From Cryptosporangium phraense (GTDB lineage: Bacteria > Actinomycetota > Actinomycetes > Mycobacteriales > Cryptosporangiaceae), in the NCBI RefSeq assembly GCF_006912135.1, contig NZ_VIRS01000015.1, positions 62,001 through 126,000 of the forward strand: a stretch of 64,000 nt of DNA, in the 5' to 3' direction. The notes below the pieces were generated by a model that did not search any database, was not told the DNA's origin, and was given only the letters and a program-made list of their open reading frames with translations. The position numbers and the translations under genes are program-made. Positions 32,416-40,853 of this stretch are shown here, piece by piece; positions within the stretch are counted from its first letter, which is position 1; each line of letters opens with the position of its first letter.

Positions 32416-32960
32416 GCCTCGCCGCGCTCCCATCCCTCCGCGCCGCGAGCGTAAGCCCTCCCCCCGACACTTCGCCGCGCCCGGCGGGTCGCGACCGCGC
32501 ACCGCAGCAGGTAGGCCGGGGTAGGCGGGATCCAGCCGAGCTGCCGGGCCTGGGCCTGGTCGTCCCGGACCGCCCAGTGCTCGACCACCAGGTCGTCGCG
32601 CACCCTCAGAAAGTGCGCGTGGTGCACCTCGAAGCGCTTGCCGGTCGGCGCGAACGCCCGCTCGACCCGCCCGTCGGGCGTCCAGATCGTGAAGTTCCCG
32701 GTGTGCCGTCCGGACATCGTGCCGTAGGTGACCACCAGGTCCCCATCGACCGCGGCGGTCTCGACGGTGAAGGCCAGCTCGCTGTACGCGGACCTCAGCC
32801 ACAGCGCGGTGGCCCAGAAGGCCTCCGGGCCGGTCCCGCGGCAGTCCGGGGGCTCGTCGACGGCCTCGCGGTTGGTCGCGTCCGGGTGGACGACCTCCCG
32901 CAACTGCTCCAAAGTTCCGTCGGCCATCAGGTGGATCGAGCGTTCGGCGATCGCGCGCAT
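32391..32960 (-). CDS. SnoaL-like (NTF2-fold) protein with basic C-terminal tail
   Basis: The first about 140 residues have the SnoaL/ester-cyclase pattern: IAERSIHLMADGTLEQLREV, HPDATNRE, GTGPEAFWA, and FEVHHAHFLRVRDDLVVEHWAVRD with the conserved His-Trp. The last about 45 residues are Arg/Gly-rich and overlap the start of the SNF2 gene; the true end may be as given, since the frame continues without break. It is divergent from a TetR gene with two operators between, which suggests repression by that TetR. Confidence 0.8.
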   Translation of the reverse strand: MRAIAERSIHLMADGTLEQLREVVHPDATNREAVDEPPDCRGTGPEAFWATALWLRSAYSELAFTVETAAVDGDLVVTYGTMSGRHTGNFTIWTPDGRVERAFAPTGKRFEVHHAHFLRVRDDLVVEHWAVRDDQAQARQLGWIPPTPAYLLRCAVATRRARRSVGGRAYARGAEGWERGEAWTRQNAS

Positions 32961-32975
32961 GACTCCTCCTCAGAG

Positions 32976-33023
32976 TTCGGTACAGTTCGCTGTACTCAAT
33001 TGAGGACAGTACGCTGTACCGAA
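32976..33023. promoter_or_regulatory. Paired TetR operators inside a long dyad
   Basis: GTACAG-TTCG-CTGTAC (32980-32995) and ACAG-TACG-CTGT (33006-33017) are 24 bp apart. The outer arms TTCGGTACAG (32976) and CTGTACCGAA (33023) also pair exactly. The set lies between the SnoaL-like gene and the divergent TetR gene. Confidence 0.82.
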
Positions 33024-33045
33024 CCTGAGCACAACCGGGAGTTCG

Positions 33046-33660
33046 ATGGCCTACGACAATCGGTCGCGCGCGGCCGCCGCGCAGGCGACCCGGGCCGCGG
33101 TGCTGGCCGCGGCCCGCGACGCGTTCCTCGACGCCGGCTACGCGGGCACGACGATCCGCGCGGTCGCGGAGGCCGCCGGCGTCTCGCCGGAGACCGTCTA
33201 CAAGCGCTTCGGCGGTAAGGCCGGCCTGCTCAAGGCCGTCTACGACGTCGCGATGGCCGGCGACGACGACCCGGTGCCGATCGCCGAACGTCCGGAGTTC
33301 CTCGCGGTCCGGACCGCGTCCACGACCGCCGAGGTCGCGGCCGCGTACGCCGCGTACGCGCGGCTGCTGACCGGCCGGGCCGGTCCGCTGATGCGCGTGG
33401 TCCTGTCCGCGCGCGGCACCGACCCCGATCTCGACGCGTTCGTGCGCACCGTCGACGGAGAGCGCCTGATCGGAGCGACGATGGCGACGACCGGCTGGGC
33501 CGAGAAGGGCTGGCTCCGCGGCGACCCCGACCGGTCGCGCGACCACCTCTGGATGCTGATCTCCCCGGCGGTCTGGGCCCTGTTCGCCGAGCGCGGCTGG
33601 ACGCTGGACGACTACGAGACGTGGCTCCGGACCACGCTCACCGCCACGATTCTCGCCTAG
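33046..33660 (+). CDS. TetR-family regulator
   Basis: The 204-residue protein has the HTH region AAARDAFLDAGYAGTTIRAVAEAAGVSPETVYKRFGGK and a helical effector domain. It is divergent from the SnoaL-like gene. Its TAG stop lies in a CTAG that also bounds the IS remnant at 33661. The palindromes at 32976-33023 are its likely binding sites. Confidence 0.9.
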   Translation: MAYDNRSRAAAAQATRAAVLAAARDAFLDAGYAGTTIRAVAEAAGVSPETVYKRFGGKAGLLKAVYDVAMAGDDDPVPIAERPEFLAVRTASTTAEVAAAYAAYARLLTGRAGPLMRVVLSARGTDPDLDAFVRTVDGERLIGATMATTGWAEKGWLRGDPDRSRDHLWMLISPAVWALFAERGWTLDDYETWLRTTLTATILA

Positions 33661-34232
33661 ATGGTTGATTCTCAACGGTGTGGCGGCGCGTTCTGGCCCG
33701 TCACATGTGCCGTTGGTCTGCTCCGGGTAGTCACCTCCGAACGTCGCCGGCTGCGCCTGGTCACCGGCCGCCTGCCCAGGAGGTTTCCTGCTCTGCCCCG
33801 CCAGCCCGGCTACAACACACGCCTGCGCGCCGCGGGTGGCCTGCTAGCCCGGGTACTGCGGGAACCGGCCCGCGACGCCACGTTCCGGCACGACGACCTG
33901 TGGCTGGCCGACTCCACCCCGGTCGGCTGCGGCGCCTCCCGGGACACCGCGGAACACTCCGATCCGGCCGGCCACGCCCACGACGGCCACGACGCGTCAC
34001 ACTCGCGATGGTTCTGGGGCCTGCGCCTGCCTCTGGTCTGCACCCCGATCACCTCGGCCTTGGCCGGCGCGAAAACCGACGAACCGACCGCGGTCTCCGA
34101 CTGCTGATCCCGGCCTACCGCAACCGCGAACCACGACCCGGCCAGCACCTGCTCAAACCGTTCCGGCACGTCATCGAATCGGTCAACCGCCCACCCGAAC
34201 ACTGATCGCCTACGACCACTGAAACCATCTAG
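33657..34232 (+). mobile_element. IS982-type element, internally deleted, between CTAG direct repeats
   Basis: CTAG occurs at 33657-33660 and 34229-34232. The ends are the inverted repeats ATGGTT (33661) and AACCAT (34228). The interior codes for pieces of an IS982-type transposase. At 568 bp between the CTAG copies it is shorter than an intact element, which I expect near 0.8-1 kb. The CTAG copies look like a target-site duplication. They supply the TAG stop of the TetR gene on the left and the TAG stop of the DUF2461 gene (reverse strand) on the right. Confidence 0.8.
33700..34222 (+). pseudogene. IS982-family transposase remnant
   Basis: In one frame the sequence reads FPALPRQPGYNTRLRAAGGLL, LWLADSTPVGCG (first catalytic Asp), SHSRWFWGLRLPL and LAGAKTDE, then stops at 34107. 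Another frame continues with PFRHVIESVN and, after a deletion, ends LIAYDH stop at 34222, the usual end of this family. The conserved dissection DSTPV, SHSR-x-FWGLRL, K-x-DE and IESVN is that of actinobacterial IS982 transposases. It is frameshifted and deleted, so inactive. Confidence 0.8.
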
Positions 34233-34861
34233 GCCGTAGTGGACGCGCCCACGTGCGTAGCGAGCCACTCCAGCACCGGCACCGTCGCGCGCCACGTACC
34301 GGCGACGAAAGCGCGTCCCTCGTCGGCGCCGATTCCGCCGTCCACCGGCCGGCGACGGCCGAGCGTCACGCTCTTGCGGCGCAGCGCGTCGATCTGGGGG
34401 TGGTCGCGGGCGTAGCCGCGGGGCGCGGTCGCCAGCGTCTCGCCCCACTGTTCCAGCCCGCTCGCGGCGATCCGCTTCTCCAGGTCGGCGTCCACCGCGG
34501 CCCGATACCGTTCGAGCTGGTCGCGGGCCATCCGCCAGTACCCGCCCCCGGCGGTCAGGCCGTCGGCGGAGACGCCCAGGTAGAACCCCGTCGGGCTGAG
34601 CGACGACCCGGAGAGCACGCCGTACGTCTGGGTCTTGTACGGCGACTTGTCGGCCGCGAACCGCACGTCCCGGTGCTGCCGGAACACCTTCGTCTCGCCG
34701 CCGAACTCGTCCCGCAGGTCGTCGAGCAACGCGGTCAGCTGACCCCGGACCGCCGACTCGTAGTACGCCCGGTGGGCGGTGAAGTACTCCCGGCTGTTGT
34801 CGTTCTCCAGCCCGACGAACCAGCCGGCGACCCCCGCGTCGAACCCCTCGAACCGCGCCAT
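34229..34861 (-). CDS. DUF2461 family protein
   Basis: This 210-residue protein has the DUF2461 pattern: the N-terminal LENDNSREYFTAHRAYYES, FRQHRDVRFAADKSPYKTQ, GFYLGVSADGLTAGGGYW and a C-terminal GRAFVAGTW. The function of the family is unknown. Its stop shares the CTAG at 34229-34232 with the IS remnant. It is divergent from the zwf-type gene. Confidence 0.9.
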   Translation of the reverse strand: MARFEGFDAGVAGWFVGLENDNSREYFTAHRAYYESAVRGQLTALLDDLRDEFGGETKVFRQHRDVRFAADKSPYKTQTYGVLSGSSLSPTGFYLGVSADGLTAGGGYWRMARDQLERYRAAVDADLEKRIAASGLEQWGETLATAPRGYARDHPQIDALRRKSVTLGRRRPVDGGIGADEGRAFVAGTWRATVPVLEWLATHVGASTTA

Positions 34862-34977
34862 GGGCCTATCGTGCCGCCAGCCCGACGTAGAAGTCGAGGG
34901 CGAACGCGCTGCTGAGGTACGCGGCTAAGTCGTAGACCACCGGGGTATGCACGGTGCAACCAATTCAGGAGGTAGCC

Positions 34978-36381
34978 GTGCCCGCACCACAGCCGGGGCC
35001 CACCGTCTTCACCCTGTTCGGCGCCACCGGTGACCTCGCCAAGCGCATGGTGCTGCCGGCGTTCTACACGCTCGCGATCGAGGGCCTGCTCCCGAAGGAC
35101 TGGATCCTCGTCGGCAACGGCCGGGGCGACGTCTCGCACGAGAACTTCACCCAGCACGTCCACGACGTCCTGACCGAGTTCGGGCCGAAACCGTCCCAGG
35201 GGCCGTGGAAGGAATTCTCGAAGCGCTTGCGCTTCGCCGGCGGAGGGTTCGACTCCGACAACCCGGGCAGCCTGCTCGACGTCCTCGACGAGGCCCGGTC
35301 CGACGTCGGGGCCGACGCCCAGCTCGTGCACTACCTGGCGGTGCCGCCGGTCGCGTTCGAGGGCCTCACCAAGGGCCTCGGCGCGCATGGGCTCGCGGCC
35401 GGCTCGCGGGTCGTCTACGAGAAGCCGTTCGGCACCTCGACCGAGGGTTACCGGAAGCTCAACCGGGCCGTCCACGCGGTGCTGGACGAGTCGCAGGTCT
35501 ACCGGATCGACCACTTCCTGGGGAAGGAAGCCACCCAGGACCTGCACGTCCTGCGGTTCGCGAACGAGCTGTTCGCCTCGGTCTGGGACCGCCACCACAT
35601 CGAGAGCGTCCAGATCGACGTGCCCGAGACGCTCGGCATCGACGACCGGGCCGAGTTCTACGACGCCACCGGCGCCGTCCTCGACATGCTGGTCACCCAC
35701 CTGTTCCAGGTGGCGGCCGAGGTCGCGATGGAGCCGCCGCGGAGCCTGACCGCCGACGATCTGCAGTCTGCCCGCGAGAAGGTGATCCGGGCGTTCCGGC
35801 CGCTGGACCCGTCCGAGGTCGTCCTCGGCCAGTTCACCGGCTTCAAGAGCGTCAAGGGCGTCCGCCGCGGGTCGACGACCGACACGTTCGTGGCGGCCCG
35901 CCTGTGGATCGACAACCCCCGCTGGCGCGGGGTCCCGTTCTATTTGCGGACGGGTAAACGCCTGGCCGTCTCCGAGCAGCGCGTCACGCTGGTGCTGAAG
36001 ACGCCGACGGCGCCGTTCGCCGACCTCGCGCCGGGCGCCAACACGCTGTCGTTCTCGCTGTCCGGGGCCGGGGAGATCGACCTGTCGCTGCTCGCCAAGC
36101 GGCCGGGCGTCGACCTCGACCCCGAGCAGGCGACCGTGCGGCTGCCGCTGTCCGAGTTGCCGGACGCCGATCCGCTGCCGCCGTACGTCCGCCTGATCCA
36201 CGACGTGCTGGTCGGTGACCGGTCGCTGTTCACTCGTCCGGACGGGTTGTCGGCGAGCTGGAAGGCGGTCCAGCCGCTGCTGGACGCGCCGCCGGCGCCG
36301 GCCCGGTACGCCCAGGGTTCGTGGGGCCCGTCCGCCGCCGCAAAGCTCGTCGCCCCGGGCCGGTGGGTGGTCGGTCAGTAG
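34978..36381 (+). CDS. zwf: Glucose-6-phosphate 1-dehydrogenase
   Basis: The 467-residue protein has the NADP motif FTLFGATGDLAKR, EKPFGT, and the substrate/catalytic motif RIDHFLGKE. Length is normal. GTG 34978 is chosen over ATG 34954 because AGGAGGT lies 5 nt upstream and the protein then begins PTVFTLFG as expected. It converts glucose-6-phosphate to 6-phosphogluconolactone with NADP. Its partners gnd, tal or opcA are not in the window, so it may be a secondary copy. IS982 remnants lie on both sides. Confidence 0.93.
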   Translation: MPAPQPGPTVFTLFGATGDLAKRMVLPAFYTLAIEGLLPKDWILVGNGRGDVSHENFTQHVHDVLTEFGPKPSQGPWKEFSKRLRFAGGGFDSDNPGSLLDVLDEARSDVGADAQLVHYLAVPPVAFEGLTKGLGAHGLAAGSRVVYEKPFGTSTEGYRKLNRAVHAVLDESQVYRIDHFLGKEATQDLHVLRFANELFASVWDRHHIESVQIDVPETLGIDDRAEFYDATGAVLDMLVTHLFQVAAEVAMEPPRSLTADDLQSAREKVIRAFRPLDPSEVVLGQFTGFKSVKGVRRGSTTDTFVAARLWIDNPRWRGVPFYLRTGKRLAVSEQRVTLVLKTPTAPFADLAPGANTLSFSLSGAGEIDLSLLAKRPGVDLDPEQATVRLPLSELPDADPLPPYVRLIHDVLVGDRSLFTRPDGLSASWKAVQPLLDAPPAPARYAQGSWGPSAAAKLVAPGRWVVGQ

Positions 36382-36800
36382 GCGTCGTCCGCCCGACCGT
36401 GCACAGGGGAGCGGGCTGCACGTCGGGGCCGGTCGGCCAGCAGATCGATCAGGACGTCACGTTCGTCGGTTTTCGCGCCGGCCAGCGCCCCGGTGACGGG
36501 GAGCGCGGCCGGCGTGGTCACCAGGTGCAGTCGCAGGTCCCAGAACCAGCGGGAATGTGAGGCGCAGTAGCCGTATGCGGCGTGACCGGCCAACTCGGAG
36601 CGTCGGCCGGTCTCGCGGGAGGCGCCGCAGCTGACCGGGGTTGTAGCCGGGCTGCTTCTTCCTCGGGGTCAACGTCACCCAGTGACGCGGTCATCTCCGT
36701 GCCTCACTGCCGAGCCACGCTCGGCCATCAGACCAGAACACCGTTAGCTACCCAGTCCCCGGTTCCGAAGTTGGTCAGTGGTCGTAGGCGGTCAGGCCAG
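36382..36800 (-). pseudogene. IS982-type transposase fragments (second remnant)
   Basis: Minus-strand frames show an end fragment LTAYDH stop (36797-36777) and then, further down the strand, KKQPGYNPGQLRR and, in another frame, GHAAYGYCASHSRWFWDLRLHL, LAGAKTDERD. The order (C-terminus before N-terminal part) means at least two broken copies or a rearranged one. It is oriented opposite to the remnant at 33657-34232. The remaining 60 bp to 36865 show nothing. Confidence 0.65.
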
Positions 36801-36865
36801 ATCGCGGCGGTCAGCGCGAGAAGGCGTTGGGCGATGCGGACGGACGCGCTCGTGCGGGGCTGAGA

Positions 36866-37276
36866 TCAGCGGTCGTCGCCCGGCTCCTTCTCGGCTTTGA
36901 CCTGGACTCGGGTCGCCGTCCGGACGCCGTCGGTCTGGGTGCCGGTGACCGTCACGCGTGCGCCGGCCGGCAGGGCGTCCACCGTGGTGGTCTTGTCGTT
37001 GAGCGTGATCCGCGCGGTCGCCGCGACCGAGACGGTCACCGTCGTGCCGCGGGGCGCGGTTCCGCCCTTGACCGAGAGTGTGAGCGTCGACGCGGTGGTG
37101 CCGGTCAGTGTTCCGGTGAGCGCGAACGAGGTGGTCCGGGCCGGTTTGGTCCGCTCGGCCGGGACGGGCTTCCGGCCGTGGCCGTTCGGGGAGTCGGCCA
37201 GCGCGGGTGCGCCGATCGAGCCGGCGATGATCGAACCGGCGACCAGCGGAAGGACGACGAGGGCCAGGCGACGCAT
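36866..37276 (-). CDS. Small secreted protein with OB-like beta domain
   Basis: The 136-residue protein has a Sec signal (LALVVLPLVAGSIIAGSIGAPALA, cleavage near residue 27), a Pro/Arg/Lys-rich linker and a Thr/Val-rich domain of alternating strands (TLTGTTASTLTLSVKGGT, ARVTVTGTQTDG). The domain resembles DUF5666-type small beta barrels. Function unknown. It starts behind GAGGAGC. Confidence 0.7.
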   Translation of the reverse strand: MRRLALVVLPLVAGSIIAGSIGAPALADSPNGHGRKPVPAERTKPARTTSFALTGTLTGTTASTLTLSVKGGTAPRGTTVTVSVAATARITLNDKTTTVDALPAGARVTVTGTQTDGVRTATRVQVKAEKEPGDDR

Positions 37277-37368
37277 GAGTGCTCCTCACGACGGTGGGTG
37301 ATGCATCCACCGTGCCCGGCGACCGGGTGCACCCGGAGGGGCGGCCGGGTGCGGCCCGGGTGCGGATC

Positions 37369-37821
37369 TCAGGTGAGCCGGAAGACCGGGAAGCCCGGGG
37401 TGATGGCCCGGACCTGGTCGTCGGTCGAGTTCTTGTCGATGCCCTCGAAGAACTGGCCGACCTCCCAGCTCCACTTGCGCAGGTACTCGCGCAGCACCGG
37501 GAGCTTGACGTCGTCGGGCAGCTCAGCGGCCCGGAAGGCCTCGACGCGGCGGCCGACCTGGAGTTCGCCCTCGTGCGAGACGCGGAGATTGCGCACCCAC
37601 TGCGTCGTGCCGCGGGGCGAGATGAGGTAGCGCTCGCCGTCGAGCGTCAGCAGGTTCACCGCGGTCTCGCGCCACTCGCCGCTCTTGCGGCCGCGGACCC
37701 GCAGCACGCGCGATCCGGCCACGCTCACGCCGAGCCGGGTGAGGCTGCGAACCGAGCGGTTGAAGACGTGGTGGGTGAACCAGCCGGGCTGGAGGTACCG
37801 GGTCGTCTGCTGGGCGTTCAT
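37369..37821 (-). CDS. Nitroreductase/deazaflavin (F420)-dependent oxidoreductase family protein (Ddn-like)
   Basis: The 150-residue protein has the split-beta-barrel pattern RVRGRKSGEWRETAVNLLTLDGERYLISPRGTTQWVRNLR, including GRKSG and the GERYLIS-x-RG-x-TQW segment that binds F420 in Ddn-like proteins. ATG 37821 (GAGGGGAA upstream) is chosen. It is divergent from a TetR gene with two palindromes between. Its C-terminus (REYLRKWSWEVGQFFEGID) is somewhat longer than in Ddn. Confidence 0.85.
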   Translation of the reverse strand: MNAQQTTRYLQPGWFTHHVFNRSVRSLTRLGVSVAGSRVLRVRGRKSGEWRETAVNLLTLDGERYLISPRGTTQWVRNLRVSHEGELQVGRRVEAFRAAELPDDVKLPVLREYLRKWSWEVGQFFEGIDKNSTDDQVRAITPGFPVFRLT

Positions 37822-37840
37822 CGCGTTCCCCTCTCGATCC

Positions 37841-37907
37841 GAGAGCACCGCTCTCTGTTGAGATCAACAGTCGCACTCTTGCCCTCGGCCGTCAAGAGCA
37901 CTGCTCT
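37841..37907. promoter_or_regulatory. Two GAGAGC-x3-GCTCTC operators
   Basis: GAGAGC-ACC-GCTCTC (37841-37855) and AGAGC-ACT-GCTCT (37895-37907) share the same dyad, 53 bp apart. They lie in the gap between the Ddn-like gene and the divergent TetR gene, and are likely sites of that TetR. Confidence 0.78.
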
Positions 37908-37950
37908 CGGAAAGTTGCGGCGCTCTCGACACGTCGGCATAGTGGGTGGC

Positions 37951-38643
37951 ATGAGCGCACCTCGGACGGCCCGGGCCCGGGCCCGGGCGGAGCTGACCCA
38001 CGAGATCAAGGACGCGGCCGGACGGCAGCTGACCGAGGTCGGAGCGGCCGCGCTGTCGTTGCGCGCGGTGGCGCGCGAACTCGGGATGGCCTCGTCCGCG
38101 GTCTACCGGTACTTCGCCAGTCGCGACGAGCTACTGACCGCGCTGATCATCGACGCCTACGACGCGGTCGGAGCGGCCGCGGAGGACGCGGAAGCGGCCG
38201 TGCCGCGCGGGGACCATCTCGGCCGGTGGCTGGCCGCGATGGAGGCCGCCCGGGCCTGGGCGCTCGCCCACCCCCAGCAGTACGCGCTGATCTTCGGCAG
38301 CCCGGTGCCCGGCTACCGGGCGCCGCAGACGACCGCCGACCCGGCGTCCCGGATCCCGCTGCTGTGCCTGCGCATCCTGGGCGACGCGGACGCGGCCGGT
38401 GCGCTGCGGCCCAGGCCCGAGTCGGTGCTGCCGGCCGCGGTGAGGTCGGACCTCGAGGCGCTGAGCGCTCTCGTCGCGTCCGGCCTGGGTGAGGAACTGC
38501 TCGCCCGGACGATCATGGCCTGGACGCAGCTGATCGGCAGCATCAGCTTCGAGCTGTTCGGCCACCTGAACAACGTGATCCGCGACTACGACGCGTACTT
38601 CACGTTCCAGATGCGGAACGTCGCTCACGACCTCGGGCTGTAG
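37951..38643 (+). CDS. TetR-family regulator (WHG-type C-terminal domain)
   Basis: The 230-residue protein has the HTH segment AAGRQLTEVGAAALSLRAVARELGMASSAVYRYFASRDELL, and the effector domain segment RAWALAHPQQYALIFGSPVPGY is typical of the TetR group with the WHG domain. It is divergent from the F420-type oxidoreductase. Palindromes between the two genes support a repressor/target pair. Confidence 0.9.
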   Translation: MSAPRTARARARAELTHEIKDAAGRQLTEVGAAALSLRAVARELGMASSAVYRYFASRDELLTALIIDAYDAVGAAAEDAEAAVPRGDHLGRWLAAMEAARAWALAHPQQYALIFGSPVPGYRAPQTTADPASRIPLLCLRILGDADAAGALRPRPESVLPAAVRSDLEALSALVASGLGEELLARTIMAWTQLIGSISFELFGHLNNVIRDYDAYFTFQMRNVAHDLGL

Positions 38644-38813
38644 GGCCCGCCGTCCATCGGGGTCGGGACCGGCCGGGGCCGGCCGTCGGGGCCGACCGCC
38701 CAGGCCTGCGTGGGGAGATCGGGCCACGGGACGCTGGGGAACGCGACCGTCGCCGAGAAGCTCGACTCGACGGCCGCCAGCACCCGACGCCCGACGGATC
38801 GCCAGTGCACCAT
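38625..38813 (-). CDS. Small hypothetical protein (62 aa)
   Basis: The frame MVHWRSVGRRVLAAVESS... to SPRS has strong codon bias: third positions are nearly all G or C, as in neighbouring genes. A segment PWPDLPTQAWAVGPDGRP looks protein-like. Its end overlaps the TetR stop by 19 bp (convergent). No family is recognised; it could also be a gene fragment. Confidence 0.5.
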   Translation of the reverse strand: MVHWRSVGRRVLAAVESSFSATVAFPSVPWPDLPTQAWAVGPDGRPRPVPTPMDGGPYSPRS

Positions 38814-38867
38814 CCGCCCACGGTACCGCTAATCCCTATTTGACGAGTAGGAAATGGGAAACCGGCG

Positions 38868-39272
38868 TCAGGACGAGCGGGCGGCGATCAGCGCCAGGTT
38901 CGCCCACCCGCGCAGGCCGAGCAGCGCCAGCGCGAGCGCGCCCCCGGCCCAGCCCCAGTCCCAGGCCGTGGGAGCGAACCGGGCCACCTCACCGGTCCAT
39001 CCCTGGCGGACGTCGTCGGTGACCACATAGGTGAACTGGTCGCCCGGGTCACGCCGGCTCGTTCCGTAGACCGGGCCCGCGTCGGTCGAGCAGACCCGCT
39101 CCTCCCGGCCACCCCACTGCGACTCGCGGTGGCACTCCGCGACCGTGCCGCGGTGGTGCGGCTCGGTGAACCAGTCGAACGTCCACCACGACGCCAGCAC
39201 GAACCACACCGTCGCGGCCAGTACGACGAGGCCCCACAGGATCGCCTCGGTCCGGGTCTCGAGCGTGCGCAC
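38868..39272 (-). CDS. Two-helix membrane protein, hypothetical
   Basis: The 134-residue protein has an N-terminal helix (LWGLVVLAATVWFVLASWW), an exposed loop with two Cys (AECHRES, ERVCSTD) and a C-terminal helix (GWAGGALALALLGL). The Cys pair could form a disulphide outside the cell. Family unknown. It starts at GTG 39272, 10 bp after the ligase stop, so it may be the last gene of the box operon, though a functional link is not evident. Confidence 0.65.
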   Translation of the reverse strand: MRTLETRTEAILWGLVVLAATVWFVLASWWTFDWFTEPHHRGTVAECHRESQWGGREERVCSTDAGPVYGTSRRDPGDQFTYVVTDDVRQGWTGEVARFAPTAWDWGWAGGALALALLGLRGWANLALIAARSS

Positions 39273-39282
39273 GGGCGCGAGT

Positions 39283-40839
39283 CTAGGGCTCGGTCAGCCG
39301 CTCGATGGCCAATTCGCGGACCCGGAACCGCTGGAGCTTCCCGGTCGCGGTCACCGGCATCGCGTCGAAGAGCAACACGTGACGTGGCCGCTTGAACGAG
39401 GCCAGCCCTTCCCGGCAGAACCGCACCAGGTCGTCGCTCGTGCACTCGGATCCCGGAGCCAGCACCACGCAGGCGACCGGTTTGTCCAGCCCAGCGGCGT
39501 CCGGAACCGACACGACGGCCACCTGGACGACGTCGGGATGGGCCCGGAGGCGTTCTTCGACCTCGGTCGGAGACACCCAGATGCCCCCGGCCTTGATGAT
39601 GTCGTCGGTCCGGCCGAGGGAGGTGTAGTAACCGTCCGCGGAGCGGACGTACGTGTCGCCGGTGCGCACCCACGGACCCTGGAAGACGCGGCGGGTCACC
39701 TCGGTGCGCGACCAGTAGCCGGTCGCGGCGGACGAGCCACCCACGTACAGGTGGCCGGGCGTTCCGTCCGGCACCGGGATCCCGTCGTCGTCGACGATCT
39801 TGGCCTGGTACCCGGCGACGATCTCGCCGGTCGTGCCGGCCCGGGTCCGGCCCGGACGCCCGCTGATGAAGATGTGCAGCATCTCGGTCGAGCCGATCCC
39901 GTCGAGCATCTCGACGCCGAACGTCGAGCAGAACCGGTCGAACAGCGGCGCCGGGAACGCCTCCCCCGCCGACACGCACTCCCGCACCGACGCGAACGCG
40001 TCGCGCGGGAGCCCGGCCGCGAGCAGCGCCGCGTAGTACGTCGGCCCGGCGAAGAAGAGCGTCGGGGAGAACTCCTGCAGGACGCGCAGCGTCCCCTTGG
40101 GGGAGGGACGGGAGCGGTCGAGCACGACGGACGCCCCGACCGAGAACGGGAACGTCATCGAGTTGCCGAGCCCGTAGGCGAAGAAGAACTTCGCGACCGA
40201 GAAGCAGACGTCGTCGGGGCGGATCGCCAGGACGTCCTGCGCGTAGGTCTCGGCCGTGTCGCGCAGCGACCCGTGCCGGTGCATCGCCGCCTTCGGCGTC
40301 CCGGTGGTCCCCGAGGTGTAGAGCCAGAACGCGGGTGACTCCGCCGTCGTCGGGTACGGGTCGGCCGGGGTGCCGGTCGCGACGAACGACTCCCACGGCC
40401 AGACCGGCACCCCGCGGACGCGGGGCAGCGCCTCGTCGGTGAGCACGACGACGTGCTGGAGCTCGGGCAGTCCTTCGAGGACGGGGGCCAGGTCCGCGAA
40501 TTCCGACGACAGGACGACGACACGGGCGCGCGAGTCCTCGGCGAGCGTCCGCAGGTCCTTGGCCAGCACCATCGTGCTGACCGGCACCGGAACGGCGCCG
40601 AGCCACAGGCCGGCCAGGAACGCGGTCACCAGTTCGGGGCCGTCACCCAGGCAGAGCAGGACGCGTTCTTCCGGCCGGACCCCGGCGCGCCGCAGAGCGC
40701 CGGCGAACGCCCGCACCGAGGCGAGCAACTCGCCGTAGGTGACCTCGCGGACCGAACCGTCGAGATCGATCGCGGTGATCGCGCGTCTCTCCGGCGCGTG
40801 GCGGCCGACGAGCCATTCGGAAGCGTTGAAGGTAGCCAC
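39283..40839 (-). CDS. Benzoate-CoA ligase
   Basis: This 518-residue ANL-family enzyme has the AMP-binding motif YTSGTTGTPKAAMH, FFAYGLGNSMTFPF, FFAGPTYYAAL, DGIGSTEMLHIF and the C-terminal VTATGKLQRFRV with the catalytic Lys. GLGNSMTFPFSVGAS and the overall order match benzoate-CoA ligases (BclA/BadA). It activates benzoate with ATP and CoA for the BoxBC route and sits 43 bp after boxB on the same strand. Confidence 0.9.
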   Translation of the reverse strand: MATFNASEWLVGRHAPERRAITAIDLDGSVREVTYGELLASVRAFAGALRRAGVRPEERVLLCLGDGPELVTAFLAGLWLGAVPVPVSTMVLAKDLRTLAEDSRARVVVLSSEFADLAPVLEGLPELQHVVVLTDEALPRVRGVPVWPWESFVATGTPADPYPTTAESPAFWLYTSGTTGTPKAAMHRHGSLRDTAETYAQDVLAIRPDDVCFSVAKFFFAYGLGNSMTFPFSVGASVVLDRSRPSPKGTLRVLQEFSPTLFFAGPTYYAALLAAGLPRDAFASVRECVSAGEAFPAPLFDRFCSTFGVEMLDGIGSTEMLHIFISGRPGRTRAGTTGEIVAGYQAKIVDDDGIPVPDGTPGHLYVGGSSAATGYWSRTEVTRRVFQGPWVRTGDTYVRSADGYYTSLGRTDDIIKAGGIWVSPTEVEERLRAHPDVVQVAVVSVPDAAGLDKPVACVVLAPGSECTSDDLVRFCREGLASFKRPRHVLLFDAMPVTATGKLQRFRVRELAIERLTEP

Positions 40840-40853
40840 GGTGCTCCTCCGGG

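Noticed and set aside
34978-36381. F420-dependent glucose-6-phosphate dehydrogenase
   Set aside because: The RIDHFLGKE and FGATGDL motifs are those of NADP-dependent Zwf, not of the luciferase-like Fgd.
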